A DNA stretch of 29,489 bases from CAZUFB01 sp048173955 (GCA_048173955.1 DBEYOB010000101.1:1-29489), one strand, 5' to 3'; shown: positions 7,767 through 15,113, counted from the stretch's first letter. Numbers and translations are program-made. The notes: generated by a model from the letters alone, not told the origin.

Positions 7767-7814
7767 GGTCGTGCTCCAGTCGTACTCAGCTGCTTCTCGG
7801 TCGTGCCTCAGCCG

Positions 7815-9653
7815 TTACTCGGCCGCGGTGCTCGTGCGCTCGACCAGGTAGGCGTGGTCGGGGCCCCACATGGGATGCGGGTAGTCCTCGCCCAGGACGT
7901 TCTTGGCGGCGAGCCAGCCCGAGACCACGTTGTGCGACAGGTTCAGGCCGCCGTAGTACTGCGCGTACATGCCGTTGAAGAAGCCGCCGTGGTCGAGGCC
8001 GACGACCTTGAGGCCCTCGATGCGCGTGCCCTCGGGCGTGAGCGGCGTGTAGGTGTTGTCGACCTTGATGCCGCCGAGCGTGGAGAGCAGCCAGCCGGCG
8101 AGCTTGCAGGCGTAGTACGGGGGCTCGTTGATGTAGGAGAGGCGCCAGGGAGCCTTGCCGTAGTCGTAGTCCCAGCCGGCGTCGGCCATCTGGTTGTAGC
8201 GCTCCACAGTCTGCAGGAACGCGGCCTTGGCGGTCTCGTCGAAGCCCATGGCGTCGGCGAGCTCCTCGAGGGTGTCGCAGCGGATGAGGTTGCCGTTCTC
8301 GACGTTGGGCTCGATGTAGACCTCGTTCCACATCTCCTCGTCGGTGCAGGGCCAGAACTGGCCGAGCAGCAGGCAGTTCTTGGCGCCGGGCTTGGCCACG
8401 ACGCGGCTGCAGATGTTGGTGTCGAACTCCTTGACGTCGTCCCAGCTCGAGGAGTCGAAGACCTGCCAGTAGAAGCCGCCTGGCTGCTGGGCGCCCAGGT
8501 TGAAGACGATGTCGTAGGGGCCGTCCTCGTTGCAGAAGCGCTTGCCGAAGGCGTTGACGCGCAGGAAGGGCTGCGATCCGGGCCACCAGAAGCGGCTGTC
8601 CTCGCCGCCCTGGTTGTCCCAGCCGATGCCGCCGTTGGTGTCGTTGCCGGTGATGCAGCCGCGGTCGAAGATGTTGCAGCTGCCGGCCATGTCGCGGTCC
8701 ATGTCGGCACCGGCCCAGTGCGCCATCTTGATGCCGTCGCCGTTGCGGCCCTCGCCGCCCATGTGGTTGGAGCAGAACTTGTGGGCCTGGACGTTGAGCT
8801 GGTCCATCATGTCCTTGTTGCCGCTGAAGCCGCCGGTGGCGAGGAACACGGCCATGTTGGTGTTGTACTGGACGTAGGAGCCGTCCTCGAGCTGGCAGAT
8901 GACGCCGGTGACGGGCGTGCCGGGGCCGTCGGGCTGCACGAGCTCGACCGCCTTGGTGTTGTAGAGGAGCTGGCCGCCGGCCTCGGCGTAGAGCTCGAGC
9001 ATGGCGGGGACGGCGATCTCGGAGCCCATGGAGTTGGCGGTGGGCTCCAGCGGCGGCTTGTAGGCGGTGTGGACCGACGCCGGGTTGTTGAAGACGCCTT
9101 CCGGATAGAAGCGCTTGGAGCGCGTCTCGACCATGACGTCGAGGCCCTTGGCCTGCATCTGCTGCTGGTACCAGTCGACGAAGGCGCCGGCGTTGTAGGC
9201 CCACTGGCGGATGAGGTTCTGGTCGCACTTGCCCTGGTTGTAGCGGAGCAGGTCCTCGATCACGAACTCCTTGTCGATCTGGATGCCCATGTCCTTCTGG
9301 ATCTGGGAGTCGAGGGCGTCGATGTCGCCCGCCCACATGCATGCCGCGGCGGACTGCTCGACCATGAGCACGTCGACGCCGGCCTGGGCCAGGTAGAGCG
9401 CCGTGGGGACGCCGGTGTTGCCGGCTCCGACGATGACGACGTCGTGGGTCTCGGTGCTGGCGACCTGGTCGGCGACGGATGCGGGCTGCGCGTCCCATGC
9501 GGCGCCCGCGGTCGCCTCGGTCTCGGCGGGGGCCGCCTCGGCGGCGGCCTCGTCGGCCAGGGCGGCGCTTGCGGCCGCGCCCATGGCAGCGGCGGCGATG
9601 CCGGCCGTGGCGGCGCCGGTGATGAACGAACGGCGAGAAACGGTGGTGTCCAT
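7815..9653 (-). CDS. Tat-exported FAD-dependent reductase (fumarate reductase flavoprotein family)
   Basis: A 612-residue protein with a twin-arginine leader (SRRSFITGAATAGIAAAAMG), an Ala/Glu-rich spacer to about residue 67, and an FAD-binding Rossmann start (VVIVGAGNTG, 74-81). The C-terminal part (STLGGIKVD and GLKVVGLDHGGF) matches the FAD-binding domain of fumarate and urocanate reductase relatives. There is no FMN or heme domain. Such secreted flavoproteins are abundant in gut Eggerthellaceae, where members reduce alkenes, steroids or drugs; the substrate here cannot be read from the sequence. The usual fumarate reductase active-site context is not obvious. The start ATG 9653 has a strong AAAGGAGG site. 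The divergent TetR-type gene is the likely regulator. Confidence 0.9.
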   Translation of the reverse strand: MDTTVSRRSFITGAATAGIAAAAMGAAASAALADEAAAEAAPAETEATAGAAWDAQPASVADQVASTETHDVVIVGAGNTGVPTALYLAQAGVDVLMVEQSAAACMWAGDIDALDSQIQKDMGIQIDKEFVIEDLLRYNQGKCDQNLIRQWAYNAGAFVDWYQQQMQAKGLDVMVETRSKRFYPEGVFNNPASVHTAYKPPLEPTANSMGSEIAVPAMLELYAEAGGQLLYNTKAVELVQPDGPGTPVTGVICQLEDGSYVQYNTNMAVFLATGGFSGNKDMMDQLNVQAHKFCSNHMGGEGRNGDGIKMAHWAGADMDRDMAGSCNIFDRGCITGNDTNGGIGWDNQGGEDSRFWWPGSQPFLRVNAFGKRFCNEDGPYDIVFNLGAQQPGGFYWQVFDSSSWDDVKEFDTNICSRVVAKPGAKNCLLLGQFWPCTDEEMWNEVYIEPNVENGNLIRCDTLEELADAMGFDETAKAAFLQTVERYNQMADAGWDYDYGKAPWRLSYINEPPYYACKLAGWLLSTLGGIKVDNTYTPLTPEGTRIEGLKVVGLDHGGFFNGMYAQYYGGLNLSHNVVSGWLAAKNVLGEDYPHPMWGPDHAYLVERTSTAAE

Positions 9654-9735
9654 GTGCGTTTCCTCCTTTGGGTCGTTCCCGTTGACCGGGTTGCCCATGA
9701 CGTGCCCGGACCCCTTTGTTCTCCGGGCTGCCCAC

Positions 9736-9741
9736 AAGATA
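9736..9741 (-). promoter_or_regulatory. Possible -10 box of the FAD reductase gene
   Basis: TATCTT on the minus strand, 83 bp before the start codon, with a poor -35 candidate (TTCACT) 18 bp upstream. Weak support from sequence alone. Confidence 0.3.
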
Positions 9742-9803
9742 GCGTGCGCGGGGGGTCGAAGTGAACTGACAATCTGAGCCAAGTGTCTGGCGTCGGGGCG
9801 GGT

Positions 9804-9809
9804 TACAAT
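9804..9809 (+). promoter_or_regulatory. -10 box of the TetR-type gene
   Basis: TACAAT in GGTTACAATG, 86 bp upstream of the chosen start codon and matching other -10 boxes in the window. Confidence 0.5.
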
Positions 9810-9894
9810 GCCGGTGGCCAAAGGGTGGCGAATGCTGTGCGGCCGGGCGCCGTGCGAGGGCGGGCACCGCCGCGACCGGAGGACGGAGGCGCCC

Positions 9895-10464
9895 ATGTCC
9901 AAGACCGATACCTGCCTCGCGGTGGTCGCCGCGCTCGACGAACGCATGCAGCGCGTGTCGATCGAGCGGGTCAAGGTGGTCGACCTCTGTCGCGACGCCG
10001 GAATCTCGCGGGCGACGTTCTACGAGTACTTCCAGGACGTCTTTGCCGTGGCGACGTGGATGTGGGACCACCTGATGGAGACGACGCTCTACCGGATGGG
10101 CAGCACGCTCGACTGCTACACGGCGCACCTGCGCAAGTTCGAGGCCCTGCGCGAGCATCGGAGGTTCTTCGAGAACGCCATGCGCATCGTGGGCTACTCG
10201 TCGATCTGTCAGCACGGTGGCCGCATGGTGTACGAGCTGATGGAGGGGGAGTTCGAGCGCAAGGCGGGCCGCGCGCTCACGGCGCACGAGGCGCTGTGGC
10301 TCGAGTTCTTCAACACCGGTGCCAAGCACGTGACGCGCCACTGGGTCGAGCGCGGCATGGTAGAGAATCCGCCCGAGATGGCCGACCTGTTCACCGGCAA
10401 CGTGCCGGCGTTCCTGCTGCCCTACCTGGAGCCTGACGAGCCCGATGCGCCCGACGAGCCGTGA
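9895..10464 (+). CDS. TetR/AcrR-family transcriptional regulator
   Basis: A 189-residue regulator. The N-terminal helix-turn-helix (about 26-47: VKVVDLCRDAGISRATFYEYF) is typical of TetR proteins, with the conserved aromatic TFYEYF close. The C-terminal ligand-binding part is all-helical and diverged and gives no clue to the ligand. The start at ATG 9895 follows GGACGGAGG; the frame is open further upstream but the promoter box at 9804 lies inside that extension, so the shorter start fits better. It is divergent from the Tat-exported FAD reductase, the common layout for a substrate-responsive repressor of that enzyme. The C-terminus repeats acidic EPDEPDAPDEP. Confidence 0.88.
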   Translation: MSKTDTCLAVVAALDERMQRVSIERVKVVDLCRDAGISRATFYEYFQDVFAVATWMWDHLMETTLYRMGSTLDCYTAHLRKFEALREHRRFFENAMRIVGYSSICQHGGRMVYELMEGEFERKAGRALTAHEALWLEFFNTGAKHVTRHWVERGMVENPPEMADLFTGNVPAFLLPYLEPDEPDAPDEP

Positions 10465-10658
10465 GACGCGGGTGCTTCCTGGGCCGTGATGATTGCGGTT
10501 TTCGGTGTCGCCGGCCTTGGGGCCGTCGGCCCGGGGCGTCTTCGAAAGGGTGTTCCTGATCGGCTTCGGAACGGCCTCCCGGACGGGCCCGAGTGACAGG
10601 TAACGACGTGTCAGTCTACCTTTTTCGGCGCTGTGTACGATTGGGCGGGCGTGTGGGA

Positions 10659-10677
10659 CGGCACAAGGTGCCGTTTT
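10659..10677 (+). terminator. Intrinsic terminator-like hairpin
   Basis: CGGCAC-AAG-GTGCCG forms a 6-bp stem with a 3-base loop, followed directly by TTTT. It would terminate rightward transcripts from the TetR-type gene, 195 bp past its stop. Confidence 0.55.
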
Positions 10678-10726
10678 GGGCGTTTTGGTAAGGGCCGCCG
10701 TCTTGTTGGGCGGGAAAAGACCTGGT

Positions 10727-10746
10727 CGATAAGAATATCATTATCG
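10727..10746. promoter_or_regulatory. Palindrome CGATAA-N8-TTATCG
   Basis: Perfect 6-bp arms around GAATATCA in an AT-rich spot inside element B. It looks like a protein-binding site, but no gene starts nearby, so its role is unknown. Confidence 0.3.
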
Positions 10747-10882
10747 GAAGAGCATACACAACGCCGAAAAAGGTAGACGCTCGCAGCGTTTTCTGGCACG
10801 CGACACCGCGCTGCGACGGAAGCCGGGCTTGGAGGATGGCTGGATCCGAAGGGCGCCCGGTCGTCGTGACCCGCGCCGCCCC

Positions 10883-11161
10883 CTACACTGCCGTGAACTC
10901 GGCGGAGTCGGCCAGGGGGCTCGCGTCGCCGTCGGCGTTGACGCTGCGCACGAGCAGCTGGTAGGTGCCCGGACGCTCGGGGGTGTAGGTGAACGTCCAG
11001 TGCACCCACAGGTCGGGGGAGGAGTCGGACACGTCGTAGCTCGTCCAGTTTTCACCGCCGTCGAGCGAGAACTGGACGGCGACGATCTGCTTGCCGTAGT
11101 CGTCGGCATAGCCGCTGAACGTGACCGGTTTTCCGACTTCGACCTGCATGGGTGCGAGCAT
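10883..11161 (-). CDS. Stand-alone Mo-co oxidoreductase dimerisation (Ig-like) domain
   Basis: A 92-residue protein that is a single Ig-like domain (QIVAVQFSLDGGENWTSY, then WVHWTFTYTPERPGTYQLLVRSVNADG). It resembles the C-terminal dimerisation domain of sulfite oxidases and is clearly paralogous to the last domain of the cytochrome fusion encoded two genes upstream (KVEFSLDHGATWTT and WRLDFTPPQAGSYLLTIR). It has no signal peptide, whereas its neighbours are secreted. The start ATG 11161 has a good AGAAAGGAAGG site. It follows the Mo-domain gene after 194 bp of hairpin-rich sequence and lies in another frame, so the pair looks like one enzyme split at a domain border. Export by piggyback on a partner is possible but unproven. 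Confidence 0.8.
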   Translation of the reverse strand: MLAPMQVEVGKPVTFSGYADDYGKQIVAVQFSLDGGENWTSYDVSDSSPDLWVHWTFTYTPERPGTYQLLVRSVNADGDASPLADSAEFTAV

Positions 11162-11208
11162 GGGCGCCCTTCCTTTCTGGAGACCTCCCCGAAGGGGGTC
11201 CGGGAGAA

Positions 11209-11244
11209 GCCCGGCCGCGCCTGCGACGCGAGGCGCGGCCGGGC
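11209..11244 (-). terminator. Strong intercistronic hairpin
   Basis: A perfect 14-bp stem (11209-11222 with 11231-11244) around an 8-base loop, between the Mo-domain and Ig-domain genes. Neighbouring bases form two further hairpins (a CCCC/GGGG one at about 11186-11200, and CCCGTCGGCG with CGCCGACGGG at about 11283-11320). There is no T-run. It may attenuate expression of the third gene or protect the upstream mRNA. Confidence 0.5.
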
Positions 11245-11355
11245 CCGAATCGCGCGGGGGCTATGGGCGCCGCCGGAATCGTGCCCGTCGGCGGGCGCCC
11301 TGGATGCGGGCGCCGACGGGGCCGTGCCGCGCCGGCGCCCCCCGCATGTCTGCAC

Positions 11356-12180
11356 CTACGCCTGCGTGCCTGCGAGGATGCCGGCGTTGGGGCTGTTGGG
11401 GTGCTCGGCGCCCTCGCCGGGCGTCGCGGGGACGTCCTCGGGCGCCTCGGTGGACACGACGATCTCGACCACGTCGCGCACGAAGTAGTTCGCCGGGGTC
11501 TTGGCGAGCCACAGCTGGTTGCCGCTGCCGAGCGCCTCGGCGATGCTCTCGCTGTTGAGCTCGCAGCTCAGCACACCGTGGCGTCCGATGACGTAGCCGA
11601 TCGGCATGGCGACCTCGGTGCCGTCCGCCGCCACGAACGTCACCGTGTTGGCGTCTGCCGCGGCCCCGGCGCGGGTGAGCAGGTACTCGACCGGGATGCC
11701 CTTGACGTCGGCGGTGACGATGGCGCGCCCGCCGGCGGGGTTGCCGCCGCACGAGCAGGTCATGAGCTGGTTCACGGAGTCCTCGCCCACGAGCTCGTCG
11801 ACCGTGGCGCAGAACTCGTTCTCGACGTCGCCCGAGACGGTGATCGTCCACGAGAGGCTCGTGGCGTCCATCGTGGAGGCGACGTCCTTGGCGCCGCACA
11901 GCGTGGACGACGCGCCCTGCATCTTCGCGATGTCGGCGATGGGGGAGACGGTGGTCTGGTCGTAGGCGAACGTGCCGACGGCCGCGGTCTTCACAATGCC
12001 CGACTGCACGTGCTCGCCCGCTGCGGGAACGGTTGCCGCATCGCCCGAGCCGGCGGGCTTCCCCTGGTCGGGAGCCTCGTCGGCAACGGCGGCGAGCGGA
12101 ACGGCGACCATCGAGGCCGCCATCGTGAGCCCGGCGAGCGTCGAGACGGCGCCCGGGGCGAACTTCTCAGAAGTCTTCAT
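11356..12180 (-). CDS. Secreted sulfite-oxidase-like molybdopterin-binding protein without heme
   Basis: A 274-residue protein with a Sec-type leader (TLAGLTMAASMVAVPLAAVADE). The mature part resembles the sulfite oxidase Mo-binding fold: NQLMTCSCGGNPAGG places C144 at the usual Mo-ligand Cys, followed by VKGIPVEYLL. It is a paralogue of the C-terminal half of the cytochrome fusion upstream (FAYDQTTVSP with VSYDQTTITP; NSPNAGIL with SKPNAGVL) but has no CXXCH motifs and stops where the Ig-like domain would begin. Its ATG directly follows the TAG stop of the upstream gene, with GGGGAGG inside that gene, so translation is coupled. Whether it binds Mo or is a structural partner is unknown. Confidence 0.75.
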   Translation of the reverse strand: MKTSEKFAPGAVSTLAGLTMAASMVAVPLAAVADEAPDQGKPAGSGDAATVPAAGEHVQSGIVKTAAVGTFAYDQTTVSPIADIAKMQGASSTLCGAKDVASTMDATSLSWTITVSGDVENEFCATVDELVGEDSVNQLMTCSCGGNPAGGRAIVTADVKGIPVEYLLTRAGAAADANTVTFVAADGTEVAMPIGYVIGRHGVLSCELNSESIAEALGSGNQLWLAKTPANYFVRDVVEIVVSTEAPEDVPATPGEGAEHPNSPNAGILAGTQA

Positions 12181-13821
12181 CTACTGTGCCTCCCCTGCGT
12201 CGACGGTGAACATGAACTTGGTGTCGTACTGGCACACGCGCTCGCTGCCGTCGTCCATGATGCTCGTGGTGCGGATGGTGAGCAGGTACGAACCGGCCTG
12301 CGGCGGGGTGAAGTCGAGGCGCCAGTAGGTCCAGTAGTCGGCGTTGTTGTCGGGCGTCTCCATGGTGGTCCAGGTGGCGCCGTGGTCGAGCGAGAACTCG
12401 ACCTTCGCGATCGGCTCGTCCCAGGCGTCGGCGAAGCCCTCGAGGTGCACGGTGGCCGCCTCGTCGCCCGAGAGCACCACGCCGCTCGGGTAGTTCAGCA
12501 CGCCAGCGTTGGGCTTGCTGTAGGCGATGCCGGTGCGGTTGTCGGTGAATTCGCCCACGTAGAGCTGGGCGTCGAGCTGGTCTTCGGGCAGGGTCATGAA
12601 CGTGAGGTTCGAGATGCGCTTCACGAAGTTGCCGCCCGAGGTCTTGTTGACCCAAATCTGGCAGGGGTAGCCCTGCGAGTTGGGGAGCGGCTCACCGTCC
12701 ATCTCGATGACGATGAGGGCGTCGTTCTCAATGAGCCAGTCGAGGCTCATCTGGGCGTAGTTGTAGCCGTCGGAGCTGATGGGGCTCAGGATGTTGGCGC
12801 CCTCGTTGGGCTGGGCGTACTCGATGATCGCGGAGACCGGGATGCCCGTGACCTCGCACTGCATGATGGTCGCCTGGCCGGGGCCGTTGATGGTGCAGTC
12901 GTTCTTCATGACCTGGGTCACGGTGCCGAACTGCTCGACCATCTCGGGGAGCGTCATCTCGACGGGGTTGGCGCAGTCGCCGTCGATGGAGATGACCCAG
13001 TTGTCGAAGATGGACTGGTCGACCGTCGAGTCGTCGGTCAGCCAGGTGCTCGGCTCGTCGATGATGGTCTTGTAGTAGCGGTTCTCAGCCGGGGTGATCG
13101 TGGTCTGGTCGTAGGAGACGCTTATGCCCGCGGTCTCGGCGTCGACGCCGGTGAAGCCCTTGAGCACGTCGTACTTGACCTCGTCCCACAGCTCGAAGGA
13201 GTTGGTGGCGGGGTTGATGTAGTGGCACGACTGGCAGGTTCCGCCGCTCGAGGCGAACACGCTGCTGTTCATGTGCAGCGTGTGGAGGGGGTCGGCGAGA
13301 CTGCGGCCCGAGTAGGAGTCGGAGTGGCATGCCACGCAGTTCTCATAGGTCTGCTCGGTGTTGTAGCCGAAGAAGATGAGGCGGTGGTACGTCGGCAGGC
13401 TCATGAGGGCGTTCTCGAGCGTATGGCACGAGTTGCAGCCGCGGTTGTCGGCGTCGAGGTAGGTCGTGTTGTAGGTCTCGCCGTCGGCCGGGGTGCGCTG
13501 GATCGTGAAGCCGTTGCGGTCGACGGTGCGCTCGGGGGCGTTCTCCTCCGCCGTGCGAGCGTTCTTCTCGGACTTCTCGTAGAACTCGGGCAGTGCCGTG
13601 ATGCCGTCGACGAAGCGCCCCTCGGTCGGGTAGCCGCTGACGGTGGCGAGCTGGTCGCTGCTCGCGGCCACGGTCGACTCGGCCGCCGTGTCGTCGGCGG
13701 GCTCGTCGGCCGCATCCGCCCAGGCGCTCGCCCCCACGAGCGCCGACACGGCGAAGGCTGCCGCCGCCGCGGCGACGGCCAGCTTCCACTTGGCGTCCAC
13801 GTGCTTGCGTGTGTCGCGCAT
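12181..13821 (-). CDS. Secreted triheme cytochrome c fused to a sulfite-oxidase-like Mo domain
   Basis: A 546-residue protein. Residues 1-36 are a signal peptide. Three c-type heme sites follow: C129-H133 (CNSCH), C162-H166 (CVACH) and C196-H200 (CQSCH). A sulfite-oxidase-like Mo domain spans about 275-430, with C309 in KNDCTINGPG at the ligand position and VTGIPVSAII after it, and an Ig-like dimerisation domain fills about 455-540. It should sit outside the membrane and move electrons between the Mo site and a redox partner, acting as oxidase or reductase. Start ATG 13821 has AAGGAGGG. It is the first gene of a three-gene operon with an identifiable promoter. The substrate is not evident. 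Confidence 0.85.
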   Translation of the reverse strand: MRDTRKHVDAKWKLAVAAAAAAFAVSALVGASAWADAADEPADDTAAESTVAASSDQLATVSGYPTEGRFVDGITALPEFYEKSEKNARTAEENAPERTVDRNGFTIQRTPADGETYNTTYLDADNRGCNSCHTLENALMSLPTYHRLIFFGYNTEQTYENCVACHSDSYSGRSLADPLHTLHMNSSVFASSGGTCQSCHYINPATNSFELWDEVKYDVLKGFTGVDAETAGISVSYDQTTITPAENRYYKTIIDEPSTWLTDDSTVDQSIFDNWVISIDGDCANPVEMTLPEMVEQFGTVTQVMKNDCTINGPGQATIMQCEVTGIPVSAIIEYAQPNEGANILSPISSDGYNYAQMSLDWLIENDALIVIEMDGEPLPNSQGYPCQIWVNKTSGGNFVKRISNLTFMTLPEDQLDAQLYVGEFTDNRTGIAYSKPNAGVLNYPSGVVLSGDEAATVHLEGFADAWDEPIAKVEFSLDHGATWTTMETPDNNADYWTYWRLDFTPPQAGSYLLTIRTTSIMDDGSERVCQYDTKFMFTVDAGEAQ

Positions 13822-13971
13822 GGTCTATCCCTCCTTGTTGTGATGGTCCCTTCTCCCCATGCGGCCCGCGTGCCTGCCCGTCACCTCCCCTGGGCCGCGT
13901 TGATGCCTCCGATGGGCACGGCGCCATCGGCGCCGGTAAAACGTGCGGTACGATGGTTCCCCCTGCCGTTT

Positions 13972-13980
13972 GTTTCATAC
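13972..13980. promoter_or_regulatory. Operator half-site GTTTCATAC (leader copy)
   Basis: One of two 9-bp sites in inverted orientation; the other is at 14009-14017. This copy lies in the inferred leader of the cytochrome operon, about 20-28 bases after the predicted transcript start. The binder is unknown. The remaining leader (13822-13971) has no gene; it contains a small GGCGCC hairpin near 13930. Confidence 0.5.
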
Positions 13981-14005
13981 CCCGTTTGCATCGAACGACG
14001 CAGCT

Positions 14006-14035
14006 AGTGTATGAAACGCGGAGCCTCATTGTCAA
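14006..14035 (-). promoter_or_regulatory. Promoter of the cytochrome/Mo operon, with an overlapping operator half-site
   Basis: On the minus strand TTGACA (14030-14035) and TACACT (14006-14011) are separated by 18 bases, close to a sigma-70 consensus. GTATGAAAC (14009-14017) overlaps the -10 box and is the exact inverse of the leader site at 13972-13980. The implied leader is about 180 bases long. Confidence 0.65.
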
Positions 14036-14103
14036 AGCTTGGCTGAAACCCGGCTGAAATTCGTCCGAAGTGCCCTGATGTGCGCCCTTCGCGCGTTGCG
14101 GGG

Positions 14104-14109
14104 TACAAT
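14104..14109 (+). promoter_or_regulatory. -10 box of the NimA-like gene
   Basis: TACAAT in GGGGTACAATC, 56 bp before the start codon. It is the same box as before tRNA-Sec and the DUF362 gene. Confidence 0.55.
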
Positions 14110-14164
14110 CGCCCCGCAGCCGCCCTGCGGCGTGTGCCCGATGACGAGCGAGAAAGGACCCCCT

Positions 14165-14794
14165 ATGCCAATGCAGGTCAGGCCGATGCGTCGCAAGAAG
14201 CAGGAGCTTTCGTACGGTGAGGCGCTCGGCATCCTGCGAGGCGCCACGTCGGGCGTGCTCGCCCTGCAGGGGGACGGCGGCTACCCGTATGCCGTGCCGC
14301 TGAGCTTCGCGGTTGAAGAGAGTGCGCCGGGGGAGGAAGGCGCGCCGGCGGGGGATGCGCTCGCCGGGTTTGCGGAAGCGCCGGTTGGGGACGACCCCGC
14401 CGGGCCCTCGGGGGCGCCGGCAGACTTCCCGCGGGACCTCGCGCAGGGGTGCCTGCGCATCTACTTCCACTGCGCCCCGGAGGGCTACAAGCTCGACTGC
14501 ATCGCGCGCAACGACAGGGCGTCGTTTTGCGTCGTGGGAGGCGACGAGGTCGTGCCCGTAGAGTTCACGACCTATTTCCGCAGCGCCGTGGCGTTCGGCA
14601 GGGTGCGCCCGGTCGAGGGGCACGACGAGCGGGTGCACGCGTTGCGGCTGCTCGCCGACAAGTACGCCCCCGGTCTTGACGAGGGGTTCGCCCGCGAGGT
14701 GACGACGCTGCTGCGGCGGACGTGCGTGCTGCGGCTCGACGTCGAGGCGCTGACGGGCAAGGAGGCCGTCGAGCTGGCGCGGGCGCGGGGGTAG
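14165..14794 (+). CDS. Pyridoxamine-phosphate-oxidase-fold flavin protein, NimA-like
   Basis: A 209-residue protein of the split-barrel FMN-binding fold related to 5-nitroimidazole reductase NimA. It has MRRKKQELSYGEALGILRGATSGVLAL, then YPYAVPLSF (40-48), the conserved FHCAPEGYKLD segment (101-111, with H102) and a C-terminal helix region. Between the strands ending near 50 and beginning near 95 it carries an insertion of about 40 residues rich in Gly, Ala, Pro and Glu, absent from compact family members. Start ATG 14165 follows AGAAAGGA. It probably reduces small nitro or quinone compounds or binds a flavin or heme cofactor; the substrate is not readable. It is divergent from the cytochrome operon. 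Confidence 0.82.
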   Translation: MPMQVRPMRRKKQELSYGEALGILRGATSGVLALQGDGGYPYAVPLSFAVEESAPGEEGAPAGDALAGFAEAPVGDDPAGPSGAPADFPRDLAQGCLRIYFHCAPEGYKLDCIARNDRASFCVVGGDEVVPVEFTTYFRSAVAFGRVRPVEGHDERVHALRLLADKYAPGLDEGFAREVTTLLRRTCVLRLDVEALTGKEAVELARARG

Positions 14795-14811
14795 CACGGC
14801 GGGTAGCCTGG

Positions 14812-14854
14812 CCGGAGGTTCGTCGGTGGCAGCAGACTGCCGGCGAGCCTCCGG
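14812..14854 (+). terminator. Long hairpin after the NimA-like gene
   Basis: A 15-bp stem (14812-14826 with 14840-14854) with two G-T pairs, 17 bp past the stop codon. It probably ends the NimA-like transcript. The following stretch to 15113 has no gene or clear motif that I could see. Confidence 0.55.
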
Positions 14855-15113
14855 AGGCGCATCGGCGTTCCGACGAAAAAGAGCCTTTTGGTAGCAGATA
14901 AGTCGGGTGTGCACGGCTCCTTGCCCATGGTGGAGATTGGCCCATCGGCGCGTACCCATGCGGTCACCATGACTACCAGCGGAAACATGACACGGGGTGC
15001 GTCAATTGGAAAGGAGCGGCTCCGTTTGCGCCCGTGTCTGCCGTACAAACCCGGTCAATCTGCTACGCAACCTTCGATTTCGGTCGGAACTTTGGCAGCT
15101 TTGGACTTCGGTT

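Larger units (their letters stand above)
10614..10778. repeat. Inverted-repeat element B (165 bp) between convergent genes
   Basis: The two ends (10614-10637 and 10755-10778) are 24-bp inverted repeats with one mismatch, each reading inward GTCTACCTTTTTCGGCG then TGTGTA. Inside are an intrinsic-terminator-like hairpin (10659-10677) and a palindrome CGATAA-N8-TTATCG (10727-10746). The element fills most of the 418 bp between the TetR gene and the Mo-dimerisation gene; the remainder (10465-10613 and 10779-10882) holds no gene. Just outside the left end TGACA and TGTCA (10594-10613) can pair. No target duplication is evident. It may be a MITE or a paired terminator structure. Confidence 0.6.

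Noticed and set aside
7533..9764. A 743-codon open frame on the plus strand opposite the FAD reductase
   Set aside because: The translation is a Val/Gly/Leu/Asp shadow without motifs; the minus-strand gene has a Tat leader, a Rossmann motif and a strong ribosome binding site.
9769..9790. A TetR operator of the form TGACA-N12-TGTCT in the reductase/TetR intergenic region
   Set aside because: The arms match for only about 4-5 bp and a similar pair occurs at 10594-10613 by a different gene, so support is too weak for a feature.
11152..14007. A 951-codon plus-strand open frame across the cytochrome operon
   Set aside because: Low-complexity shadow; the minus strand carries CXXCH motifs, signal peptides and a promoter.
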